A DNA stretch of 64,000 bases from Flavobacterium sp. J49 (GTDB lineage Bacteria; Bacteroidota; Bacteroidia; Flavobacteriales; Flavobacteriaceae): positions 523,592 to 587,591 of the forward strand of contig NZ_JAAQQU010000105.1 of the NCBI RefSeq assembly GCF_011742145.1, in the 5' to 3' direction. Under the pieces are notes generated by a model. The model searched no databases. It had not been told where the DNA came from and was given only the letters and a program-made list of their open reading frames with translations. The first letter of the stretch is position 1. Each line of letters starts with the position of its first letter. Shown piece after piece: positions 8,220-16,028 of the stretch. Made by a program: the position numbers and the translations under genes.

Positions 8220-8672
8220 TTACTTTAATTTGATGCTCCATTCAAAATTTAGTTCGGATACTTGCTCCCCTTTTTCGTTGACGCCTTTAGATTGCATCCA
8301 AAAGGTTTGTCCCTCGCCTGACGCGATAGTGCGCTGTATGGCTTCTTCGATTAAATGCCCGTCATTACAGGTAAAAGTAATTCGTCCGGTGGCCTTTTTG
8401 GTAAAGTTGCCGTTGTTATTAGCAACCAACATGGAGATTTTCTTTCCGGATTTTTTGATTTGCATCATGACCAAAGCACCTGTTGTTAGTTCGGCCGCCA
8501 TGGCCTGCACCGCAAAGTACATAGAATTAAAAGGGTTTTGATTGAACCAACGATGTTTTACCGTAACTACACACTGGGCATTTGAAATAGCTTTTACCCT
8601 AACGCCACACCAAAAAGCTGATGGTAATTTGAAAAATAAAAAAGTATTCAATTTTGAAGGTGAAAATTCCAT
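8220..8672 (-). CDS. DUF4442 / hotdog-fold thioesterase-like protein
   Basis: 150 residues. The single-domain length and layout (N-terminal helix, AISNAQCVVTVKHRWFNQNP, NSMYFAVQAMAAELTTGALV) match the DUF4442 branch of the hotdog superfamily, which includes PaaI-like acyl-CoA thioesterases. The core helix containing MAAELTTGAL is where PaaI-type enzymes place their catalytic acid, here E61 or near it. No membrane segment or signal peptide is present, so it is cytosolic. It could hydrolyse an acyl-CoA, but substrate and activity are inferred only from fold. Confidence 0.7.
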   Translation of the reverse strand: MEFSPSKLNTFLFFKLPSAFWCGVRVKAISNAQCVVTVKHRWFNQNPFNSMYFAVQAMAAELTTGALVMMQIKKSGKKISMLVANNNGNFTKKATGRITFTCNDGHLIEEAIQRTIASGEGQTFWMQSKGVNEKGEQVSELNFEWSIKLK

Positions 8673-8868
8673 AAATGCTTGATTTTGCTATAAAAGTACA
8701 AAAAATGTAGATAGTATAAGCGAATATCTAAATGTTAATATTTTGTTAAATTTAAGTACTTTGTATTGCATAATACCTTTTTTTAGACTTATCTTTGTAT
8801 AAGAAATTAATGGTCTATCTATAGTATTGTTAGAAATCAAAAAAATCATCAACTTAAAATCAAATAAA

Positions 8869-9324
8869 ATGACAACTACCAACGAAAAAAATATTGCTGC
8901 TTTTCTGCACTTGAGTGCTTTGACACAATATGTTATTCCATTTGGGAATTATATCTTCCCTATTGTAATATGGAGTTCAAAGAAAAACGAATCAGAATTT
9001 GTGGATCAAAACGGTAAACAAGTATTGAATTTTCAATTGAGTATCTTCTTGTACATGGTTGTTTTGTGCCTAATTGCCATTCCGATATTTATTTATTCGA
9101 TTTTTAAAAATGTGCCTATGAACGATATTAACTTCAACAGAAATTATGTAATTGAAAATTTAAGCGCAGGCAATATAACCGGAATTACCATATTGGGAAT
9201 TATTGCTGTACTCCTTTTCTTTTTCTTAAAAGTAATCGAATTTATACTAATCATTTATGCTGCAGTAAAAGCTTCTAATGGGGAAGCTTATAAATATCCA
9301 TTAAGCATACCGTTCTTTAAGTAA
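8869..9324 (+). CDS. DUF4870 family membrane protein
   Basis: 151 residues from the ATG at 8869 (MTTTNEKNIAAFLHLSALTQY); the open frame upstream is AT-rich leader. The order is HLSALTQYVIPFGNYIFPIVIW (first helix about 14-33), the conserved DQNGKQVLNFQLSIFLY motif, a second helix about 55-77, and a third about 107-136. This is the DUF4870 (Tic20-like) arrangement, including the typical C-terminal AAVKASNGEAYKYPLSI. Function is unknown; homologues are three-helix inner-membrane proteins. It precedes the padR operon and may or may not be cotranscribed with it. Confidence 0.85.
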   Translation: MTTTNEKNIAAFLHLSALTQYVIPFGNYIFPIVIWSSKKNESEFVDQNGKQVLNFQLSIFLYMVVLCLIAIPIFIYSIFKNVPMNDINFNRNYVIENLSAGNITGITILGIIAVLLFFFLKVIEFILIIYAAVKASNGEAYKYPLSIPFFK

Positions 9325-9338
9325 TCGATAAAGAATAG

Positions 9339-9425
9339 TCATCAATCAAATCATCAATCAAATCAAATCATCAATCAGAATTAATCAAAATCATCAAATC
9401 AATCAAAGAGTTTCAATCATCAGCC
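9339..9425 (+). repeat. TCATCAATCAAA-type tandem short repeats
   Basis: The stretch is built from variants of TCATCAATCAAA (copies at 9339, 9351 and 9368, then looser ones) with almost no G. It lies between DUF4870 and padR, probably in the padR 5' leader. Unit length is irregular, so slippage of an ATCA word is the likely origin. Confidence 0.6.
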
Positions 9426-9494
9426 AATGCCTTAATCACGCAGCGGAAAAAATCAAAAAGCGAATGTTAATCACAAAAAATTAAATCATGTATT

Positions 9495-9824
9495 ATGAAT
9501 ATTGAAAACACAAAAGCCCAGATGCGTAAAGGTGTTTTAGAATTTTGTATCTTGTCTGTCTTAAAAGAGAAAGACGCGTATACCTCTGAAATATTAGACA
9601 CTTTAAAAAACGCCAAATTGCTTGTAGTAGAGGGAACAGTTTATCCGCTATTGACAAGACTTAAAAACGACGGATTGCTCAACTATCGTTGGGAAGAATC
9701 AACATCGGGACCACCAAGAAAATATTATGGTTTGACCGAATTAGGAAAAACATTTTTAACTGAATTGAACGGCACATGGACCGAATTGTCAGACGCCGTT
9801 AACATCATAACCAATCAAAAATAA
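9495..9824 (+). CDS. PadR-family transcriptional regulator
   Basis: 109 residues. A winged helix of the PadR N-terminal type: MRKGVLEFCILSVLKEKDAY, SEILDTLKNAKLLVVEGTVY, then PLLTRLKNDGLLNYRWEES with GPPRKYYGLTELGK, the PadR wing. It has only a short C-terminal helix, so it belongs to the small PadR-s2 class. It lies 5 bp upstream of the PspC/GIN genes, a pairing common in Flavobacteriia. It probably represses its own operon in response to an unknown envelope or drug signal. Confidence 0.9.
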   Translation: MNIENTKAQMRKGVLEFCILSVLKEKDAYTSEILDTLKNAKLLVVEGTVYPLLTRLKNDGLLNYRWEESTSGPPRKYYGLTELGKTFLTELNGTWTELSDAVNIITNQK

Positions 9825-9829
9825 CAATC

Positions 9830-11581
9830 ATGAACAAAACAGTAAATATTAATATAGGCGGTTTATTCTTCCATATCGATGAAGATGCATACCAAAAATT
9901 ATCAAGATATTTTGATGCGATAAAACGTTCTCTTTCAAATTCTTCCGGTAAGGACGAAATCATGAAAGACATTGAAATGCGCGTAGCCGAGCTTTTGACC
10001 GAAAAACAAAAAAGCGACAAACATGTAATCAATAACAAAGATGTTGACGAAGTGATTGTAGTAATGGGTCAACCTGAAGACTACCGAATTGACGACGATT
10101 CTACTGAACCTAAAACTGAACCTTTCTATAATATTCCAAACAGAAAAAAATTATACCGCGACAAAGACAGAGGTTTAATTGGTGGTGTTTGTACCGGTTT
10201 AGGTCACTACTTTGGGGTAGAAGCCGTTTGGATTAAAATCATTTTCTTATTATTGGCTTTCACCAGCTTTGGAATCATCGCTTACATCATCCTTTGGATT
10301 GCAACTCCAAAAGCGATAACCACTTCCGAAAAATTAGAAATGACCGGCGAACCGGTTACTATTTCCAATATCGAAAAAAAAGTGAGAGAAGAATTTGAAA
10401 GTGTTTCCAACAAATTCAAAAATGCCAACTACGACGAAATGGGAAACCAAGTAAAGTCGGGTGCCGAAAGAGTAGCCAGCGGATTAGGTGATGTTATCAT
10501 GAAAGTATTTGGGGCTTTTGCCAAAGTTTTGGGTGCAGTTATTTTAGTGTTCTCCGCTCTATCATTAGCCGGTTTATTCATTGGTCTGTTTACTTTAGGA
10601 ACAACCTCATTTGTAAATGCACCTTGGCAACGTTATGTTGAAGCAGTAAACTACACCGATATACCGCTTTGGATCTTTGGACTATTGTCTTTCTTAGCTA
10701 TTGGTATTCCTTTGTTCTTCTTCTTATTGTTGGGATTGAAATTATTGGTAACCAATATGAAATCTTTGGGCACGGCCGCTAAATACAGTTTGTTAGCCAT
10801 TTGGATTTTTGCCGTAGGTGCTTTGGTTGTTATTGGTATCAAACAATCAACTGAATCCGCTTTTGAAGGCAAAACAGTTCAAAAAGAAGTATTAAACATC
10901 CAGCCTACCGATACTTTGCAAATCAAATTTGTGAGCAACGATTTTTTCTCTAAAAATGTATATGAGCACGAAGATTTTACTTTCACACAAGATTCTGCTA
11001 AAAACGAAGTGATTTATTCCAACCAAATCAGTTTTGAAATCAAAAGTACCGATAAGGCTCAGCCTTACCTTCAAATTGAAAAACTGGCCGACGGAAAATC
11101 ATTCAAAGAAGCGAATGAAAGAGCCGAAAAAATTAAATACGGTTTCAAAGTAGTAGGCAACCAATTGTTATTAGACAATTACTTGTTAACCGAAATGGCC
11201 AGCAAATTCAGAGACCAACGTGTAGAATTATACCTATACCTTCCAAAAGGAACTGTGTTTGTAGCAGATGAAACTGTACAACATTTTGACGAATCAGATA
11301 ATGATTATTTCAACCTTCACCACAGCTCTGACAAATACACTTATAAAGTAGAAGAAACGCAAGTGAAATGTATGGATTGTCCTCCTGAAGAAAACGAATA
11401 CAACGATGTGGAAGGCGGCGTTCAAACCGAAGAAATCAACATCATTGACGAAAGTGATTCTTCTGAAACCGTAACAGTAAAAATTAACGGAAAAGTGGTT
11501 ACCGAAACCAAATCAGGGAAATCAAATAAAAAAAGTAAATTAACCGTAGGAAGTGACGGAGTAATCATTAAAACTGAATAA
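9830..11581 (+). CDS. PspC-domain multi-pass membrane protein
   Basis: 583 residues. The N-terminal cytoplasmic part (1-90, NINIGGLFFHIDEDAYQ) is the usual partner of PspC in Bacteroidota. The PspC domain follows at about 108-165 (LYRDKDRGLIGGVCTGLGHYF and IIAYIILWIATP). Three further helices lie at about 228-255, 280-305 and 315-335. The C-terminal 240 residues are soluble and resemble a DUF4097-like adhesin or beta-helix region with a CxxC (CMDC). PspC proteins sense membrane stress. The stop codon is 2 bp before the downstream GIN gene, so padR-pspC-gin forms one operon. Confidence 0.88.
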   Translation: MNKTVNINIGGLFFHIDEDAYQKLSRYFDAIKRSLSNSSGKDEIMKDIEMRVAELLTEKQKSDKHVINNKDVDEVIVVMGQPEDYRIDDDSTEPKTEPFYNIPNRKKLYRDKDRGLIGGVCTGLGHYFGVEAVWIKIIFLLLAFTSFGIIAYIILWIATPKAITTSEKLEMTGEPVTISNIEKKVREEFESVSNKFKNANYDEMGNQVKSGAERVASGLGDVIMKVFGAFAKVLGAVILVFSALSLAGLFIGLFTLGTTSFVNAPWQRYVEAVNYTDIPLWIFGLLSFLAIGIPLFFFLLLGLKLLVTNMKSLGTAAKYSLLAIWIFAVGALVVIGIKQSTESAFEGKTVQKEVLNIQPTDTLQIKFVSNDFFSKNVYEHEDFTFTQDSAKNEVIYSNQISFEIKSTDKAQPYLQIEKLADGKSFKEANERAEKIKYGFKVVGNQLLLDNYLLTEMASKFRDQRVELYLYLPKGTVFVADETVQHFDESDNDYFNLHHSSDKYTYKVEETQVKCMDCPPEENEYNDVEGGVQTEEINIIDESDSSETVTVKINGKVVTETKSGKSNKKSKLTVGSDGVIIKTE

Positions 11582-11583
11582 TC

Positions 11584-12324
11584 ATGACAAAGTTTGTAGT
11601 TTTCTTTTCAAAGGTGATAACCGCTACTTTATTAGCTTTATCTATCACCTCATGCAATCACACTATTAATTTTGGCAACAGCATCACCGGAACCGGTAAT
11701 GTAGTGACCGAAAAACGCAACACCGGTAATTTTGATAAAGTTAGCGTAGCCAACGGTTTAGAATGTGAAGTGTTTCTTTCAGATAAATTTGAAGTGACTG
11801 TTGAAGCCGATGATAACTTAATCAAAGGCATCAAAACTGTAGTCGAAAACGGAACGCTAATCATTACATCTGAATACAGCAACTATATCAATGTAACTTC
11901 CAAAAAAATCATCGTTCGCTTGCCTAAAGTGGTAAGTTTGGAAAGCACCAGCGGTTCAACGCTACAATCGGGTAACCTATTAATTAGTGATGATTTAACA
12001 CTCAAATCAAGCAGTGGAAGTTCGCTAGAAGCAGAAGTCGAAGCCGACAAAGTAACGCTTGAAACTTCCAGTGGCAGTGAACAAAAAGTTATTGGAAAGG
12101 CCTTAAAAGTGTACTCAGCATCCTCAAGCGGGAGTCACATCGATGCCAATGAATTGTTAGCGAATGAAGTAAATGCACAATCTTCTAGTGGAAGCTCAAC
12201 ATCGGTAAATGCAAGTTTATTATTAGATGCCAAAGCCTCTAGCGGAAGTTCAATAACCTACTTAAATAGTCCCAAAGAAGTGCGCAAAGAAGAAAGCTCC
12301 GGCGGAAGCGTCTCCAAAGATTAA
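11584..12324 (+). CDS. Head GIN domain (DUF2807) lipoprotein with SSSGS ladder
   Basis: 246 residues. A lipoprotein signal peptide ends LSITSCNH (Cys about 24). The DUF2807 start is GTGNVVTEKRNTGNFDKVSV, followed by FEVTVEADDNLI. From residue about 120 a beta-solenoid shows an SSSGSS-like rung about every 20 residues (TSGSTL, SSSGSSLEAE, TSSGSEQ, SSSGSHID, SSSGSSTS, SSGSSIT), a regular right-handed ladder. It is probably anchored in the outer membrane. As last gene of the PadR-PspC operon it is likely part of an envelope-stress module; molecular function unknown. Confidence 0.88.
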   Translation: MTKFVVFFSKVITATLLALSITSCNHTINFGNSITGTGNVVTEKRNTGNFDKVSVANGLECEVFLSDKFEVTVEADDNLIKGIKTVVENGTLIITSEYSNYINVTSKKIIVRLPKVVSLESTSGSTLQSGNLLISDDLTLKSSSGSSLEAEVEADKVTLETSSGSEQKVIGKALKVYSASSSGSHIDANELLANEVNAQSSSGSSTSVNASLLLDAKASSGSSITYLNSPKEVRKEESSGGSVSKD

Positions 12325-12334
12325 GTTAATAAAG

Positions 12335-12365
12335 CATCCCAATGAAAATTGGGATGTTTTTTTTT
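12335..12365 (+). terminator. Intrinsic terminator of padR-pspC-gin
   Basis: A 9-bp perfect stem CATCCCAAT/ATTGGGATG with a GAAA loop is followed by nine T residues. It lies 10 bp after the GIN gene stop codon. Confidence 0.9.
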
Positions 12366-12428
12366 CTATTTTTGACATTCGAGTCCATAAGGCCGAAGTG
12401 TATGAAGTAAAAACCAAACTGCCCCTTT

Positions 12429-13268
12429 ATGAAAAAAATTGTACTAATTAGTTTTCTTCTCCTCTCTGCTTTTTCTTTTGCCCAAAAGAAGGAAAAAGTA
12501 AAAGGCTCCAAGATTGTCAAATCAGAACAAAAACAAATTGGTGATTTCACCAGTCTGGAAGTAGAAGACAATCTCGAGGTTTTTTTGGTAAAAGGGAATG
12601 AATGTGGTCTCGAAATCGAAGCCGACGATAATTTAATTGAATTTGTAGAATACAAATTGGCCGGCAATAATTTACGAATCTCAACCTCCAGAGACATCTC
12701 GAGCTACAAAAAATTAAGTGTGCGCGTTACTTACACCGATAAATTTGACATGATCATTTCTAAAGATGAAACCAATGTTACCGCTTTATCCGATATGGTT
12801 TTAGACAATGTGACCTTTAAAACTTATGATTATTCCAAATTGTTTCTGAATGCCAATACCAAAAATTTCACTTTGATGGCCAACGATAAATCTAAAGTGG
12901 AATTAAACCTGAAATCAACCAAAACCGCGATAGATTTAAGCAAAAGTGCCTATGTAAAAGCCTTAATTTCTTCCAGCGAAATGAAGTTTGACTTGTACCA
13001 AAAATCATCCGCAGAAGTTGAAGGTGATGTCATCGAACTGAAATTGCGTTTAGACAACAACACCGATTTTATTGGAAGCAAACTAACAGCCAAAAATGCT
13101 TTATTGGAAACCAGCGGTTATTCTAAAAGCAGTATTAATATAAGCAACAACGCTACTGTAGATGCCTCGGGCAACAGTGAAATCCAATTGTATGGCGAAC
13201 CGGTAAAGATCGATATGAAAAGATTTGCTGACAGTGCCGAACTCAGAAAAAAGCCTTCAAAAAAATAA
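12429..13268 (+). CDS. Secreted GIN-type (DUF2807) protein, paralogue of the preceding gene
   Basis: 279 residues. Sec signal peptide MKKIVLISFLLLSAFSFAQ. The mature part repeats the upstream gene's plan: GDFTSLEVEDNLEVFLVKG and CGLEIEADDNLIEFVEY at the same relative positions, then a beta-rich repeat region with Ser- and Asn-rich turns. It lacks the lipobox and the regular SSSGSS rungs. A strong terminator separates it from the PadR operon, so it needs its own promoter; none with a full consensus is obvious in the 60-bp gap. Function unknown; an envelope surface protein is likely. Confidence 0.8.
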   Translation: MKKIVLISFLLLSAFSFAQKKEKVKGSKIVKSEQKQIGDFTSLEVEDNLEVFLVKGNECGLEIEADDNLIEFVEYKLAGNNLRISTSRDISSYKKLSVRVTYTDKFDMIISKDETNVTALSDMVLDNVTFKTYDYSKLFLNANTKNFTLMANDKSKVELNLKSTKTAIDLSKSAYVKALISSSEMKFDLYQKSSAEVEGDVIELKLRLDNNTDFIGSKLTAKNALLETSGYSKSSINISNNATVDASGNSEIQLYGEPVKIDMKRFADSAELRKKPSKK

Positions 13269-13302
13269 AAAAAATCCCGTCTGAATTAGGCGGGATTTTT
13301 TT
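13268..13302. terminator. Bidirectional terminator between the GIN protein and trxB
   Basis: AAAAAATCCCG and CGGGATTTTTTT flank an 11-base spacer that extends the stem with one mismatch. T runs exist on both strands, so it can stop the plus-strand gene ending at 13268 and the minus-strand trxB ending at 13321. Confidence 0.85.
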
Positions 13303-13320
13303 TATGATGTGGCTTAAAAT

Positions 13321-14268
13321 TTAATCTAAAGCCGCCAAATATCTTTCGGCATCCAAAGCCGCCATACAACCGGTTCCCGCAGCAGTAATCGCCTGACGGT
13401 ATACATGATCGGCAGCATCACCGGCTACAAAAACGCCGGGAACATTGGTTTTAGACGTTCCGGGAACATTAACAATATAACCGGTTTCGTCTAAAGTAAT
13501 ATAGTCGGCAAAGATATCGGTATTCGGCTTGTGACCAATAGCCACAAAGAAACCGGTCGCCGGAATGGTAATTTCTTCACCCGTGGTTTTGTTTAAAGCT
13601 TTTACTTCAGTTACCACTTGTCCGTCACCAATCACCTCAACGGTATCGTGATTCATCAAAATTTCGATGTTTTCTGTTTTGCGAACGCGTTCTTCCATGA
13701 TTTTAGAAGCTCTGAATTTCTCACTTCTCACCAACATGGTTACTTTTTTACAAAGTTTAGAAAGGTAATGTGCTTCTTCACAAGCCGAATCTCCGGCTCC
13801 AACAATCACTACTTCCTGATTTCTGTAAAAGAATCCGTCACAAACGGCACAAGCAGAAACACCGCCGCCCATTTGTAAATAATGCTGCTCTGAAGCCAAA
13901 CCTAAATATTTAGCCGAAGCACCGGTTGAAATAATTACGGTTTCAGCATGTAACTCAATGGTATCATTGATCCAAACTTTGTGAATTGGACCCGAAAAAT
14001 CAACTTTAGTTGCCCAACCGTCACGAACATCAGTTCCGAAACGTTTGGCTTGTTCTTGTAATTGCACCATCATTTCCGGACCGGTAACCCCATCGGGATA
14101 GCCGGGGAAATTTTCTACTTCATTAGTAGTGGTTAGTTGCCCACCGGGTTGGGTTCCTTGGTATAAAACCGGATTCATATTGGCTCTGGCAGCATAAATG
14201 GCCGCAGTATAACCCGCAGGTCCTGAACCTATTATTAGGCATTTAATTTTTTCTATAGTATCTGACAT
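13321..14268 (-). CDS. trxB: Thioredoxin-disulfide reductase
   Basis: 315 residues, the usual size of the low-molecular-weight enzyme. FAD-binding GSGPAGYTAAIYAARAN lies at 14-30, the redox-active CAVC at 140-143, the NADPH-binding GAGDSA at 157-162, and the C-terminal FAD motif GVFVAGDAADHVYRQAITAA near 278-297. It transfers electrons from NADPH to thioredoxin in the cytosol. It is monocistronic, with a TACATTTG -7 box 24-31 bp upstream of its ATG and a shared terminator behind it. Confidence 0.96.
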   Translation of the reverse strand: MSDTIEKIKCLIIGSGPAGYTAAIYAARANMNPVLYQGTQPGGQLTTTNEVENFPGYPDGVTGPEMMVQLQEQAKRFGTDVRDGWATKVDFSGPIHKVWINDTIELHAETVIISTGASAKYLGLASEQHYLQMGGGVSACAVCDGFFYRNQEVVIVGAGDSACEEAHYLSKLCKKVTMLVRSEKFRASKIMEERVRKTENIEILMNHDTVEVIGDGQVVTEVKALNKTTGEEITIPATGFFVAIGHKPNTDIFADYITLDETGYIVNVPGTSKTNVPGVFVAGDAADHVYRQAITAAGTGCMAALDAERYLAALD

Positions 14269-14291
14269 AATATGTAGTTTGTTTTCGGAAG

Positions 14292-14299
14292 CAAATGTA
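14292..14299 (-). promoter_or_regulatory. -7 box of trxB
   Basis: TACATTTG on the minus strand, followed by C as in the extended Bacteroidota consensus, 23 bp before the trxB ATG. No clear -33 TTG is seen. Confidence 0.5.
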
Positions 14300-14369
14300 A
14301 CTCATTAAAATGAAAAAATTATTCTCCTCAAATCATAAAAAGCTATGAAAAAATAATTTTACATTATGC

Positions 14370-14399
14370 TTTGAAAAATAAATAATAGGTTTATATTTG
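14370..14399 (+). promoter_or_regulatory. Promoter of tRNA-Pro
   Basis: TTTG (14370-14373), 18 bp, then TATATTTG (14392-14399) matches the Bacteroidota consensus fully. The tRNA begins 22 bp after the -7 box. Confidence 0.65.
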
Positions 14400-14420
14400 C
14401 ACTCCCATTTTAAGGGAATT

Positions 14421-14495
14421 CGGGGTGTAGCGTAGCCCGGTTATCGCGCCTGGTTTGGGACCAGGAGGTCGCAGGTTCGAATCCTGCCACCCCGA
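14421..14495 (+). tRNA. tRNA-Pro (anticodon UGG)
   Basis: A 75-base cloverleaf without encoded CCA. The acceptor arms are CGGGGTG and CACCCCG with discriminator A. The anticodon stem CCTGG/CCAGG encloses TTTGGGA, giving anticodon TGG. The T arm GCAGG-TTCGAAT-CCTGC is intact. The next bases are CCG rather than CCA, so CCA must be added enzymatically. It has its own promoter upstream and a hairpin terminator directly downstream. Confidence 0.95.
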
Positions 14496-14660
14496 CCGAA
14501 TAAATCCTTTCTGTGTCAACAGAAGGGATTTTTTATTTTAAATGAATCCAGGTTTACCTGAAAATTCAGTTGAAATAAAAAAGACCGGCAGTTTGCCAAA
14601 ACGGCTAAAGGTTTTATTTGTAATAAAGACCCAACTCAGGATCACAAAGTAATCCTGCTA
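14488..14660 (+). repeat. Copy 1 of a 245-bp-offset duplication (tRNA-Pro 3' end plus downstream region)
   Basis: Starts within the tRNA T arm/acceptor strand at CACCCCGACCGAATAAAT, includes the tRNA terminator and about 120 bp of noncoding DNA (GACCGGCAGTTTG, ACGGCTAAAGG), and ends near ATCCTGC. The same order recurs from 14733, mostly in register. Confidence 0.8.
14503..14540 (+). terminator. Terminator of tRNA-Pro
   Basis: Stem AATCCTTTCTGT / ACAGAAGGGATT (12 bp, one G-U pair), loop GTCA, then TTTTATTTT. The second copy at about 14748-14785 keeps the pairing through another G-U. Confidence 0.8.
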
Positions 14661-14732
14661 AGCAATAACCGTTAAACGAACCAAAGTTCGTCTACCTGAC
14701 TGCCACCGGCAGTCCTCCTCTTAATATCAAAT
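14661..14732 (+). other. Gap between duplicate copies, with two small hairpins
   Basis: Noncoding. CGAAC-CAAA-GTTCG (14677-14690) and GACTGCC-ACC-GGCAGTC (14698-14714) are perfect inverted repeats without T runs. They look like a fragment of a dispersed palindromic intergenic repeat rather than terminators. Confidence 0.5.
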
Positions 14733-14900
14733 CACCCCGACCGAATAAATTCTTTCTGTGTCAACAGAAGGGATTTTTTATTTTAAATGAATCCAGGTTT
14801 ACCTAAAAATTCAATTGAAATAAAAAAGACCGGCAGTTTGGCAAAACGGCTAAAGGTTTTATTTGTAATAGAGCTCTATCTCAGGATATCTAATCCTGCA
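14733..14900 (+). repeat. Copy 2 of the tRNA-Pro 3' end duplication (no tRNA body)
   Basis: Begins with CACCCCGACCGAATAAAT, identical to the tRNA 3' end and flank, and follows copy 1 at an offset of 245 bp with a few substitutions and a small deletion near the end. No tRNA 5' part precedes it. The rest of the gap up to udk (14901-15012) is a pyrimidine-rich tract. Confidence 0.8.
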
Positions 14901-15012
14901 AAATAACTCACTCGTAGAAGCTTCTTACCTCTATTTTCTATCTTATATTTTCTATCCTCTATTTTCTTTTTTCTTTTCTCCAAAAAATAAAATGTGCTTC
15001 CGATATAATTTC

Positions 15013-15020
15013 TATTTTTG
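15013..15020 (+). promoter_or_regulatory. -7 box of the udk-divIC-mutA-mutB operon
   Basis: TATTTTTG, full match to TAnnTTTG, 27 bp before the udk ATG. No TTG is found at ideal spacing. Confidence 0.45.
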
Positions 15021-15047
15021 TTCTCAGTAAAAATAACACAACTCTAT

Positions 15048-15656
15048 ATGCTGATTATCGGAATTGCCGGTGGAACAGGAAGCGGAAAAACAACTGTCGT
15101 TCACCAAATTATGAATGAATTGCCCGAGACTGAAGTGGGTGTCATTTCTCAAGACTCTTATTATAAAGAAAACCATAATTTAAGCTTTGATGAAAGGGCC
15201 TTAATCAATTTTGATCACCCTCGTGCTATTGATTTTGAACTTTTAGTCCAACAATTAAAAGACTTAAAAGCGGGCAAAACCATTGAACAGCCGGTGTATT
15301 CTTTCATTACCCACAACAGAACCGATGATACCATAGTAACCCATCCGCGTAAAGTAATGATTGTAGAAGGTATTTTAATTTTGACCAATCCGGAACTGCG
15401 TGACTTATTTGACGTAAAAGTCTTTGTACATGCCGATTCAGACGAACGCCTAATCAGAAGGTTAAAAAGAGACATCGCCGAACGCGGTCGTGACATGGAA
15501 GAAGTTTTAAATCGTTACCAAACTACCCTAAAACCCATGCACCAACAGTTTATTGAGCCTACCAAAGCCTTTGCCGACATTATCATTCCCAACGACAAAT
15601 ACAATACCGTAGCCATCGATGTGGTTAGAGCGGTAATCAACCAAAGAATTACTTAA
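15048..15656 (+). CDS. udk: Uridine kinase
   Basis: 202 residues from the ATG at 15048; the frame upstream runs through the promoter box and is not used. P-loop GGTGSGKT is at 8-15, the family motif SQDSYYKE at about 38-45, and NFDHPRAIDFELL at about 57-69. It phosphorylates uridine and cytidine with ATP or GTP in pyrimidine salvage. First of four genes on the same strand with gaps of 9, 9 and 2 bp (udk, divIC-like, mutA, mutB), a gene order I recall as conserved in Flavobacteriia. Confidence 0.95.
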   Translation: MLIIGIAGGTGSGKTTVVHQIMNELPETEVGVISQDSYYKENHNLSFDERALINFDHPRAIDFELLVQQLKDLKAGKTIEQPVYSFITHNRTDDTIVTHPRKVMIVEGILILTNPELRDLFDVKVFVHADSDERLIRRLKRDIAERGRDMEEVLNRYQTTLKPMHQQFIEPTKAFADIIIPNDKYNTVAIDVVRAVINQRIT

Positions 15657-15665
15657 AATTCAATT

Positions 15666-16019
15666 ATGAGCTTATTTAAAAACTTGACCGATACCTACCC
15701 TATTCTGAAAATTCTCGGAAACAGGTATGTTATTGTGTTGGTTTTTTTTATTGTTTGGATGCTTTTTATCGACAACACTTCTTACATGGAGCAAAGAATC
15801 TTAAACAAACAACTCAACGAACTGGAAGACAACAAAAAATACTATCAGGACGAAATTCGGAAAGATGAAGAAAACATCAAACTTCTCAAGAATCCTGACC
15901 AAATAGAAAAATACGCCCGCGAAAAATACTATATGAAACGCGATAGCGAAGACGTTTACATCATCGAATTTGAAGAAGATTCGCTAAAAGAAGAACAGTC
16001 AAAATCAAAATCTTTATAA
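15666..16019 (+). CDS. FtsB/DivIC-family septum formation initiator
   Basis: 117 residues. A short cytoplasmic start, one membrane helix at about 20-37 (YVIVLVFFIVWMLFI), then a periplasmic coiled coil at about 45-85 rich in E/K/N, ending with the family mark EKYAREKYYMKRDSEDVYII. FtsB/DivIC proteins bridge FtsL and FtsQ/DivIB in the divisome. Length fits (about 100-120). It sits between udk and the mutase genes, probably cotranscribed. Confidence 0.85.
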   Translation: MSLFKNLTDTYPILKILGNRYVIVLVFFIVWMLFIDNTSYMEQRILNKQLNELEDNKKYYQDEIRKDEENIKLLKNPDQIEKYAREKYYMKRDSEDVYIIEFEEDSLKEEQSKSKSL

Positions 16020-16028
16020 CAATTAATC

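Noticed and set aside
8688..8882. Minus-strand frame of 64 codons upstream of DUF4870
   Set aside because: AT-rich leader DNA; overlaps the start of DUF4870 on the other strand, no signal or family.
9339..9425. Possible CRISPR array
   Set aside because: Units of about 12 bp with no regular spacers and no cas gene nearby; simple slippage repeats.
12326..12697. Minus-strand frame of 123 codons across the terminator at 12335
   Set aside because: Runs through a terminator hairpin and into the opposite strand of the second GIN gene.
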